Below, piece by piece: positions 26,301 through 38,300 of a stretch of DNA of 64,000 nt. This stretch comes from Ceriagrion tenellum (taxonomy: Eukaryota; Arthropoda; Insecta; Odonata; Coenagrionidae). The stretch lies in contig OY720636.1 in the NCBI GenBank assembly GCA_963169105.1, positions 76,992,123-77,056,122 on the forward strand, given 5' to 3'. Below the pieces are notes generated by a model. That model saw only the letters and a list, made by a program, of their open reading frames with translations. It had not been told where the DNA came from and made no database searches. The first letter of the stretch is position 1. Every line of letters begins with the position of its first letter. The position numbers and the translations under genes are program-made.

Positions 26301-29300
26301 CGAGGAACTTCAAAGGATTGGATTTTTGGGGATGCGACCGACGGTAGTAGTAGTAGTATTTGGGTGATTAGGGTGCTTCGACGACTGAGGTCATTCGCAC
26401 CACGTCAGCCTAACATCACCAAGTCGTGTTTTTTAAATAAAAAATTAAATATATAAATAAATAAATAGATAAAAGCGACGCAGCTCTCATTAAAATGGGC
26501 GTAAGATAAAACACCACATAATCGTTGGTCACAAACAGTTAAAAAGCCCAGACTCTTTTAAAAATAACATTATCCGACTGACACAATCAGGATCGTCTCC
26601 TAGGACGTGTCCTAGGTCTCCCCTGATGTTCAGCCGGATGCGCAGAGCACGGTATCTATCACACACCGTCAGAAGGTGTCTCACAGTTAAGGGAGAGTCG
26701 CAATCCTCACAGTAGGGATGGATCTTCTCTTCGGTGAAGAGGTAAGAGTGAGTGAGGGCACAGTGCCCTATCCTCAACCGTATGATTGCGACCTCTTCCC
26801 TGCGAGTCCTCCCGGCGACCGACGGCTAAGGTCATTTGCGCCATAGGGGATAGGTTAGGGAGGAAGGGTGGACACAAACCTGGCGTCGGCATTAGCCTAC
26901 TCTTAACGAAAGGCGCCAAGGGGACCACGGCTTAACGTCTCATCCGACAGACGGAGTGCTGCACTTAAGTGCCCTCCACAAGACACTCAAGTAGGGATCG
27001 AGTTTCCTCTGAAAAACATCCGCCTCTGCAGGGATTTGAACCCTGGACGCCCTAAAAAATTAACCTTACGTACTCTCCTCACACTCGTAAAACTTAAAGA
27101 AAGGAAATCCTCTCTACCTGAAAAAGTATAAAAAATTATAACTATCGACAACCTCTTCCATAATACTTAAAATACATAACATGTGCATGAGGGCGAGAAC
27201 AGGCGAGCACGAAAAAAGCATTGTTGCTCACATTAAGCAGTATAAGTGTTACCACAAAAAATGAAAAAATCAACGAAATTTTCCAGAAAAGTTAAAGTTT
27301 ATCACAATGAGGGAACAGATCCATCTCAGTTCTTGGGTAATTAGTAAATTAATAACGGCAGACAATGTGAATAGAAATAGAACTGGAGCTCCCTCTTCGG
27401 AATGGATAGAAGTTTTCATTAAACAATTATCTTCGCTCGACTTTCCTGAATCTGCAGTGGCTTCATTTTCAAGAGTTAACACACGTTGCCAGCGAAAGCA
27501 GTATTTAGCAAATGGAAAGAACAAAACGGTCGCATATCTAAGGTATACGGGCGACAAAAAGACTAACGGGAGAACCACTCCATGATGAACAGAAATAAAA
27601 CAAGCCGAAGCATACAGGTACACATTAAATACGCACAAACACATACACACACAATTATACAGACTTGGGAACCCACTTTCTCCCGCTTACACCAGAAGGT
27701 GATGTTCCGGCTACAATGAGACCAGTTCATTACGGTTCATTAAAACCAAAAAAGGAGGCGAACCTTTTCCATTATGTTTCTTTCGTTCGACGACAGCCCC
27801 TATCCACTTTCACATACCATTTCCTCGGACATCGTAAAAACGAGGCTTTGGGAGGAAGGGGCGAACGGTCTTGGAGACTCCCCCAAGGTTCGTGGGTGGG
27901 TGGGGCCCAGGTGATGCGTAGAAACTCCCTGCATTCCGACAACCATCGCGAATACCAATGAAACCAGCCAACATGCACTCACATTACGTCCATAGAATAT
28001 TTATTTGTTTATTTTATTTATTTATTTATTTTCACTGCCCCGAATACAGCACATTAGGCCATTTTACGTCGGGTGAACAACAGTAACAACGGACGAGACA
28101 CAGACACCCATGTCCTGGGTAGATAAATTCTACCCAGGTGGGTAGAATTTAGGTGGGTACACTCGAACCCGCGACCCTCGGGTTAGCAGGCGAGGATTTT
28201 ACCCCGCCGCCACCGGGGCCAAAAAGTTTGAGCTAACGGCACCCGGTGTTCCCAGACGGTCACCCATCCAAGTACTATCCGGGCCCGACGATCCTTAACT
28301 TCGGTGATCGGACGAGAACCGGTGTATTCATCGTGGTGTGGCCGTTGGCAATATAAACTTGAGAGGAGTCTATGAGCTATCCTCTCCATTAATCGAAACG
28401 AACAAGTGAAGAGCCAAATTACCACTGCCGTTTACCGAACTATATTTCGAGATTGTGCCCAAAAAAGACGTCGTTATACATTAGACATAATATTATCATA
28501 TTAAATAAATGGGGGAGCGCTGCAACTAAGTTCGCGCCAGAAATGCAGCGGTGTGTGCAGAGTTTATGTTTCTTTTAAATATATAAAAAAATTAAATTGG
28601 TACTCACACGTATTTCTTAAAAAACTGGCAAGGAAATTAACCGTTATGGAAAAGCGTTTCCAGCGTACGAGACGAATACGTCAACGCCTTAACAATGCTT
28701 ATTAGGTTAATAAGTGACAAAAATGTTTGTATCAATCAACTTTTTTGCGTCACTGTTATCACCGCACCTGTATCACAGCGATTACAACTGATTAAATTTT
28801 AAAATCAAATTAGAACACGATCTCTATTAATGACTAGGGAAAGGGATAACTCGTAAAAAAACTAAAATGCGAGACAAAAGATGCAACTTAATGCGAGCGG
28901 AATATTAAAACCCGTTTCGCTGAGTGAATGAGAACGAAAAGAACGAGTCCGTCAGAGGAACGAAACTGCCCATCACTAGTGAACGGGGCAAATTCTCCTC
29001 CCATTTCCCCTTCCGCCCCCCCGCCCCCGCCGGTCAGCCTTGAAAGAGATAGAGCTTTGAGAGAGTTTTCTCGGAGGAGAGAGGCGGAGGGAGGGAGGGA
29101 TATTTTTTTCTTTAAAGACGGGATGACCACCCAGATCGCGTGGCGGAAAAGGCCGGAGGATGGGGCGTGGGGTGGGGGTGGGAGAGAGAGAGAGGGATTG
29201 GGGGGGTTGGGGGAGTGGGGGTGTGACGCGACGTTCGAAGGGGGAGAGGGCATTATAAGCGAGAGTCAGGAGGTAATGGTATCCGTGGCGGTGGACAGGG

Positions 29301-32300
29301 GGGGGAGAGGAGTGAGTGAGGGGAGGGGCAGAGGGAGGAGAATAGGGAGTGGGGGCCACGCTCAGGGGTTAAAGGGAGATGGAGAGTGGGGTGGGTGATA
29401 CAACGGTCGGAGGAGATATTCCCAAATTATTCGGATGGCGAGGAATTCGTAAAGCGCATTATTTCAATAACGAATAATTCGGGTGGTGAGGAATTCGTAA
29501 AGTGAATTTTTCCGACAGCGAATAATTCGGATGGCGACGACTGCGTGAGGCGAACAATTCCGATGGTGAATTATTCGGATGGTGACGAATTCGTAAAGGG
29601 AATAATTCCGATAGTGAATTATTCGGATGGCGACGGATTCGTAAAGGGAATAATTCCGATAGTGAATTATTCGGATGGCGACGGATTCGTAAAGCGGTTT
29701 ATTTCAACAACAGGTGGTGACGAATCCGTAAAGGGAATAATTCCGATAGCAAATCATTCGGATGGCGACGAATTCGCAAAAGCGAATTATTTCCATAACG
29801 AATAATTCAGCTGGCGGGGAATTCGTAAAGTGATATTCTCGGATGGCGACGAATTTGCAAGGCAAATAATTCCGACAGCGAATTATTCGTATGGTGACGA
29901 ATTTATAAAACGAATAATTCTGATAGCGCATTATTCGGATGGTGACGAATTCGTAAAGGGAATCATTCCGATAGTGAACTATTTTGATGGCAAGGAATTC
30001 GCGCAACGAATCATAGCTACACACACGCTTGCTCATCACGCTATTCCCTTACGGGGTAAGCCAAGTAAAAATAAATTTACCACCGCCGTTAGCACCGAGT
30101 AAACTGGCTCCCTTTTAATGGTTTTCTCGAAAGTCACCTTTAATTACAAACCACTTTCGTTTCCCTTGCACTCAATCATTGATTCATACATGCTCTCTTA
30201 TTTTTGTGACTCCTAACACAAAACTTTGTTTGAAGTACACTTTGAACTGGCAATGCTGCTGTATTTGGACTACTTTTTAAATATAAAAATAAAAACTATT
30301 CCTCCTCTTTAGAGTCTTTTCCACCACATTCACCCAATGACTCTCGTGGTATTACCTTTTTCTCGCACACATTTCGCTCAATTATCATAAATCTGTAGAG
30401 TTATTCCGTTGTCATCCATTCTCTCGGCATGGCCACACTAACGAAGCACACGTCTTTCATTTATGTCCATTACTGAAGTACCCAACACACAATCATTCAT
30501 CAGCCACCCATTTCTAGCCCTATCCATCCCACTTTTCCCAAAAAAACATTTCTCAGGCACCACATCCCAATAGCATTTATCCTAACCTTACATAACCAGG
30601 TGTCGTAGCCTTATAACAACGTCGGTAAGAGAACACTTTTTGACACTATGATTTTCTCTTTCGTAGACAAACACCCATTCCAACATTTCCTCCACAATTA
30701 TACGCCAAGAAAATAGTTTCAAGAGCAATCCGTTTCAATAGCGATGAACTCCAATTACGATTAATTCGACGAGAGAAAAATCCCCCTAGCGATTGATTTC
30801 AAAAGCGTTGTATTCGAAAAGCGAAAAATCCGAGTAGCGAATTATTACCTCAGCGATTCATTACAAGAGCGATGTAGTCGAATTGCGAATTATTCGCATT
30901 GGGAATCATAAGAAGAATATCTAATCACTTAAATGGCGAAAAGATAAATATTCGATGAGGGTTCGAAATTCGGAAAATAGATTCACTCGAATACTGAAAT
31001 TATTCGAAGAGCGACTCAAATGAACAGCGATTGATCCAAACAGGGGATCACTCGAATAACGACTCATTTGGATAGCGACCCACAGTTCCTTAAGCAAAAT
31101 TGGACGCGCATCCACATTCTTCTAAGGTACAACAACACGATTTAAATGTACGCAGACTTGTCGCAGAGCCCTGAGAATTCCTCCAGGCCCAACCAACATA
31201 AAACTCTCGAATGAAAACACGAAATGAGACCCGGAGTCCCGACGCACTTGAGCTCTGCGAACCCGGAGAATACCTCACAGCTACTGCAGATACGTGGACG
31301 GTGACTGGAATTGGCATCGCTTAAAACGATCCATTCTCATTCTTACCCGTATGTCAATGACGCCATACCATTTCCAGATGATTAAGGTAGTTTGAGCGAG
31401 ATAGTTCCCCAGTCATAATGGAGACCATATCCGAATTTTAAGTTTTAATTTTCGCAGCTGTAGGAAGCATGAAGTAAATATTGTAATATTTATGGTGAAA
31501 TACTATACTATTATTGGGCGGAAATTCTCAGTAATTAAGTAAAAATGTCTGTATAAATGTTTAACGTGATAGAATTAATGGTATTGTCAGTTACTTGGAG
31601 GAATTCCTTCACAATAAAATGATGAATTACTTAGTTTTCCACGAAAGACTTATGTGATTTCTTTTGAAATACTTTTTTAAATTAAAGTCGTTTTTCACAA
31701 AGATCTTTTGTGAAGGAATTTCTCTGAGTATCTGCCAATACTATTAATTCTATCAAGTTTAACATTTATGCATACTTTTACTTAATTACTGAGAATTTCC
31801 ATCCAATAAAAAAAGTATAGTATTTCACTTTTAATCACAACAAAAATATAGTTATCGTTACTGAGAATTTCCGTCCAATAAAATATAGTATTTCACTTTT
31901 AATCATCACAAAATTATAGTTTTTGTAACGAATATAGTTATAGTAATATTGTTTTTTTCACGCAGTCCGTTAAAAACTTCTTCAAAAGAGGAGTTTTTTT
32001 TATCGATTCCGAAAAAAAAGAGATGACTTAAAAACTGCACACTGATTAATTTCTGACGAGATCGATACGTTAGAAATACTTCATATAAAAGAAATAAAAG
32101 TCTTTCTGGAGCGTAAGACCGTACCATTTCCTGTGGAAAATGGCTAGTTTTTATAATATATACTTATTAACTTTTACAATATACAGAGCAAATTATTATT
32201 GAGAATAAAGTTTATTATTTACAGCAAAGAGCTCGAAGATTATAAGATAAGAACAAACGAAACTGTTTTTTGCGATACTTTGTGGAAGTTTTGGATATTC

Positions 32301-35300
32301 ATGAGGAAATGATAAAACTTGGTTGATTCCACATAAATTTATTAAATTAAAACCGACCCGAGTTTCGGCAACTGAGTGCCATTTTCAAGGTACTGCTGCC
32401 TACAGTGGCTGAGTATATATACTCACTCAGTCACTGAATGTATACTCAGCCACTCAAGACAGCAGTACCTTGAAAATGGCACTAAGTTGCTGAAACCCGG
32501 CAACTGAGTGCCATTTTCAAGGTACTGCTGCCTACAGTGGCTGAGTATATATACTCACTCAGTCACTGAATGTATACTCAGCCACTCACGACAGCAGTAC
32601 CTTGAAAATTGCACTAAGTTGCTGAAACCCGGCAACTGAGTGCCATTTTCAAGGTACTGCTGCCTACAGTGGCTGAGTATATATACTCACTCAGTCACTG
32701 AATGTATACTCAGCCACTCAAGACAGCAGTACCTTGAAAATGGCACTAAGTTGCTGAAACCCGGCAACTGAGTGCCATTTTCAAGGTACTGCTGCCTACA
32801 GTGGCTGAGTATATATACTCACTCAGTCACTGAATGTATACTCAGCCACTCACGACAGCAGTACCTTGAAAATTGCACTAAGTTGCTGAAACCCGGCAAC
32901 TGAGTGCCATTTTCAAGGTACTGCTGCCTACAGTGGCTGAGTATATATACTCACTCAGTCACTGAATGTATACTCAGCCACTCAAGACAGCAGTACCTTG
33001 AAAATGGCACTAAGTTGCTGAAACCCGGCAACTGAGTGCCATTTTCAAGGTACTGCTGCCTACAGTGGCTGAGTATATATACTCACTCAGTCACTGAATG
33101 TATACTCAGCCACTCACGACAGCAGTACCTTGAAAATTGCACTAAGTTGCTGAAACCCGGCAACTGAGTGCCATTTTCAAGGTACTGCTGCCTACAGTGG
33201 CTGAGTATATATACTCACTCAGTCACTGAATGTATACTCAGCCACTCAAGACAGCAGTACCTTGAAAATGGCACTAAGTTGCTGAAACCCGGGTCGGTTT
33301 TAATTTAATAAATTAGTGTGGAGTCAACCCAGTTTTATCTTTTCGTCATGAATATAAGATAAGAGAAATTTCCAAACATTGCATTTTAACAAATGATGTG
33401 GTACGAAGTCACTCGCACGGGTGCATATACACCTTTCGCCTTGAAGGAAGATGGCTTGGTGGTGTAACTGGCTAACACACCTGACCGGCAATTGGGAGAT
33501 CCGGGTTCGAATCCCGGTCAAGTCAAAAGATCTTTTCATAGCGAATTTCAACCCTGGTGTATAAGATAAGAGGTTGATATTTTGTTCTCAAAGGATAGAT
33601 GAGATCTATTTCTTCGTAATGAGGCGAAATCTATCTAATTTTATGTGAAGTGATAACTCCCTCGAGATATCTTAAAGAATCGCTCCCACCACCTTCTCCT
33701 ATATCATGCATGTATCTCTTTCCGTATTCGATTCCCATCCACCTTCTGCACACGGGCAAACCAACGAAGATCGCTCCGTTCAAAAGTGTCGATTAGCGGA
33801 GCACCCGTCGGAATGTGCCCAGCGAAAAGGAGGGCGACGCCGATCTTGCAGAAAACCGCACATTTCGACCCCCCACCTCGAGTTGCGCACCAATTATCCA
33901 ACCATTGGAAGCCGAGACTCCGCCCCACGGCAGGTGGGGCAGCTGCCTAGCACGACCTATAAGGTGGGGATGACTCCCCATCCCTTTCATTAATGCCTTC
34001 AATCCCCGACACAAAATAAGCAGAAAAGCCCGAGGCCACATACGAAAAATTTGAGCAAAAGAAATTACGAAATATTGACGTCACGATCGGGAATAATTCT
34101 GATATTTTTCTGACTGAAAACTCGGGGTTTGTCGAGTCTCTTAACGGTAATTCCTCGGTAAAAAATGATTCCAAATTATTTAATCGAGATTTTATCCCAA
34201 TTCGGGTTACGATCGACATCGTCGCCCTTGAGAGGGTAGACGTTATGAAATATTGAATAATTACTTTTTACGTTGTCCTTTTCTAACACTGGTCATATCT
34301 CCTTGTTTAGAGATTTCGTCACCATTTGAAACTCTTTCAGGCGAAACCACTAGCTTGTTCCCTGCACTATTTAGGAAGGGATACATTGATTTAACGCTGG
34401 CAGAAGCAAGTGATTTTCGGCCCGTACTTGGCAATCATATTAAATTTTCATGACGACGATATTTAATCCTAGACGGGCTCTTATTTTACCCTTTCAACCC
34501 ATCCTATTACACATGGCCTGTGGTCCATTCCGATAGCCATGTCCCTTCCCGGGAGGGGGAGGACACTATGACGCCCGGCATTCCGCGCCTAGAATGACAA
34601 AAGGGCGACGATTGGCGGGACGTTTTACGACGACCGCGTTATCGCGACGCACGGGAGAAGGAGAAGCATGGGGAATCAGGCGAGAGAAGGCGAAAGGTGA
34701 GAGGAAGAAAGAAAGTGTGCACGGGGCGTATTCTCTCGCTCCTTCTCTCCTTGCTTCCTCTTCCACCTTTTTTTCTACCCCTCTCCTAACGAAGCAATTC
34801 GCAACCCACGTGAGGCGTCGGATTCCCGTTGCCGCGGCGGCGAGTATGGGCTCGCGCGCGCGCCCTTGTCCACGACGGCGGCGCGGGGAATGCAGAGAGA
34901 GAGAGAGACGTGAGGGGAGGATGGGGGGGACCTCCCACGGCGACCATTCGCATTACGTGACACGGACGTCGCACTCGAGACACTCTTTACGAAGACCGCC
35001 CCAAGGCCCACCCACGACACCATACCGGGGAGGAGCGGATACGATGAGGGGCGAATGTGGTGAGACGATAGGAAGGGGGCGGAGAAAAAGGATCAAGATA
35101 TCGGCCGCAGTCGAGATACATAAATATTTATACAATAGTATCTGAATTACCTGGCGTTGCTCGGGATCATCCATCCCTTATAACTCATCATACAAGGGTG
35201 AGTTAGCAGTAGTGAAAACAGCCTATAGTATTAAGTATTAATTATTTTATTTACTCAAATAATTTTTTTCTGCGGAGATCCAATACAATTGTGAGACGTG

Positions 35301-38300
35301 GCTAGTAAACATTTTAAAAACAAAACAAAAGACCGCTGCTCAAAATCCAATGCTTAGCATTCCTAATCAGCTTACCTGAGCAAAATGAATTGTAAATTCA
35401 TAAAAGACCGAAATCTGGCTGTCAAGCGAATATGGTATTGTTGATTTCAGAGAAAAATGTGTTTTTGCAGCAGGAAATGATAACTGATAGAGATAATAAA
35501 AAATTTCATTCTTTCAGCCATTTAATAAATATATTCCAACCCTCTATCTAGAGCGAAAGTAATTTTAAAAAGCCAAAAATTGAAACCACTGCACCAAACC
35601 CGATGCGTAGCGTGGACCACCAAAGGGTCCTTTTTTGGGACATTTTGGGAACTTGAGATCTTTTTAAAATAACCTACAATTTTTCTCCTACCTTGAACTA
35701 TTAGTTTGAAAAATTTCAGCACGATGGGAATAAAACTGTAGATTTGTATGAAAGTCAGACAAACATCCTTTTTTTACATATATAGATGGGTGCGACCTTG
35801 CGGATGAAGGTGGCAAGAGTTAGATATGAGTACACATGAAATCCAATGAATATAACTGATTTAAGGTAATTTCATTTATTAATTCCAACTAACTTCGAAA
35901 TAAAAACTTTTCATTACGTACTCTAATTACACAAAAAAACAGACATTTATCACACACCTTTTACGTATATATACTTTCAAAAACATGATAGTAGCTTTAT
36001 ATGGATTATGGTTATACATTGGATCAGTATACATGCAACTCAACGAATTTAATGGATATGACGTGACTAGATTGTTACATCGAATAATAGAAGAAAAATA
36101 TATCGACATGCTGGCTGTACTAAAAATGACGCCCAATGCATAGCTTTTCGATACATTTGCATAAATACATACGAAGTTTTCTGCGAAATATGGTTCCACG
36201 TTTAAAAAATGAGCATGAAAATTCAACGAACTCAATGAGTAAAGAATTTCAAAGTCATTGAAATTATTGAAAATAAATTGATCGGATTTTACATTCTAGA
36301 AAAGCATATCATCTTTATTAACATAAGAGGTAAAAACGATAGTCACCTCTCGCTCTACCTTTCGTGACGGTAGCCTGTAGTACAAGCGGCTTTCACTAAC
36401 TGAGATATTGCACGGTTGAGCGCTCAAAACACATATCATAGTGATAGAAGAGATTCAGAGGTTCAGATTGCTTCGGAAATTTAACGGTGGGTAGTTCTCG
36501 TATTTTTTAAAAATTATTTTGAAAAAATGAATATCTTACTAAAAGATTAACACTTTTACTAAAATGACAAAAATCCTCTTATTACGATATGTTTTTTTCA
36601 GCGTCAAGCGCATGAAAAGGATTCAAGTTTAAGCCTCAAGCTTGTATACATACTTAAAGATGAAAGTACAATCATGTGATATTAAAAGTATTTTTAGTCG
36701 ACAACAGATAATTTCGGACATAAAGTTTTCGTCTCATTGATTAATTTTCTACTATACTTCTGTATAAAGCCTGAATATGGACTCTACAATGACTTGGAGA
36801 AATATCTTACACAAGCTTTTTCAAATGATGACGTCGATAAACTTACCACAGTATAATTTGTGGTGGTTTATCGGATAATTGAAGAATAAATAGAAGGATA
36901 ATATTACTTTTTACAACCACAGAAATTACCTCATAATAAGACTTAATAGTTCAACTCGGCATATGTTCTACCTCTCTTCACCCTGTGTATGAAGACAATT
37001 CTCATTATTCCTAATCTCCACTCGCCCAAAGTTCTTCCCTCCATCAGTGCCCTTATTATCCCCTCACTACTCGTTCCATACATCAACTCTCTCTCCTCCA
37101 AATCTCCGGTAGCAGTTTCCTTTCCTCGCCCCCAACATCCCGAGCACTTCCTCGTTCGTCTCCCATTCAGTGCAATGGACTTGCACCATTCCCCTTAAGG
37201 AAGTTAGAGCAAGATAGTTAGCCTAGTCATAATGGAGACCATATTCGAATTATACCTTTCAACTTCAGCCGCTGATGGAAGCATGAATTTAATATTGAAT
37301 TATTGACGGTGCAATAATATAGTTTTTTACGACTAAAAATTCCAAGTAATTAAATAAAAATATCTACATAAGTCTTTCATTTGCTCATCTTCTTCAAACA
37401 GTACGTTCAAAACTTCTTTTCAACTGAGGGTTTTTTACAATCCTGAAAAAAAATCACTGCGGTTACTATATGATACATGTTCAAAAATGGTCGAGAAAAC
37501 ATACGAACTAAACTTTTAAGTTCGAATAGAAAAAATTAGAAATCGCTTGTTTTTTTTAATAGGTCTCCCTGGAGTGCACAAACGTACCATTTCCCTTGTA
37601 AAGGGGCTGGTATTTTTCGTCAAAACTCTCGGAAAGTAGTTCGGTGAGGAGCTGATAGTTCGGTACCATTGGAAGGGTGAGACATTGCTCTTCAAAATGA
37701 GACCAAATTCATTGATTTTTGAACGAAATGAAATGATATTTCAGTCGCAGAGTAAGATGTTTTTCTGAGGAAACCCGATCCCTACTCTTCATAGTTGATA
37801 GGCTCTGACATAGTTAGTTAAGCTTTCGAAATCTTGATGAAACCAAACTATGACGATTTTTCAAGAATTACCTCTACTCTTTTTTCCCCCTATGATTCTG
37901 AAGAACGGCATTTTGGTACCGCTACTTTATATCTACGTCTACGCGGTCATCTTTAAGCCAACTCAAGGGTGTGATCCCTCCAGGAGGTGATCCCCTGCCA
38001 GGCATGTACTAGCCGATAACTACACTCACACAGTTCCTGGTTTAATACATACACTTCTACGTCAAACTAAGAGGATAACTAGACACGGAATTTCGCGACC
38101 CACTCCCCAACTGGCTCGGCGACCTAAATATGAAACGCGTTCAATGGGCTGGTAAACCGGTTATGAAATGGAGTGTGGCAGAAGACTAAGGCTTGCGATC
38201 ATGGTCATCTCTCCAGAGTTCTCTCACCCTTGGTTATCTAATGGAAGAATATCACTTTTGTACAGTGTTTAAGGATTCCTTCCACCAAAATTGAAGCGAT

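Larger units (their letters stand above)
31385..33700 (+). mobile_element. Non-autonomous DNA transposon copy, interrupted by other insertions
   Basis: It begins AGGTAGTTTGAGCGAGATAG and continues GTCATAATGGAGACCATATC. This is the start shared with copies at 37198, 56011 and 57880. Matching interior sequence runs to about 32140. The end segment (ATGAGGCGAAATCTATC, GATAACTCCCTC) is at 33615-33665. Between them lie the fold-back element 32295-33355 and a tRNA-like sequence at 33453. No transposase is seen. Confidence 0.6.

Noticed and set aside
28232..28349. Functional 5S rRNA gene
   Set aside because: It is a single copy with mismatches, has no terminator and is fused to a tRNA-like SINE body with a simple-repeat tail.
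28888..29398. Gly/Arg- and Pro/Ser-rich frames in 28.9-29.4 kb
   Set aside because: Purine-rich simple sequence; composition alone explains the lack of stops.
29545..29805. Open frame with a 16-residue repeat (NYSDGDEFVKGIIPIV-like)
   Set aside because: It is translation of the 48-bp DNA satellite, whose period is a multiple of three. Neighbouring units have indels and stops, and there is no gene context.
32366..33289. CRISPR-like array
   Set aside because: Units are contiguous 132-bp palindromes without unique spacers, in an animal genome and with no cas genes.
33453..33524. Functional tRNA-Ala(GGC) gene
   Set aside because: The invariant U33 is C, the acceptor and anticodon stems need G-U pairs and there is no T-run terminator. 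Related copies indicate a tRNA-derived repeat.
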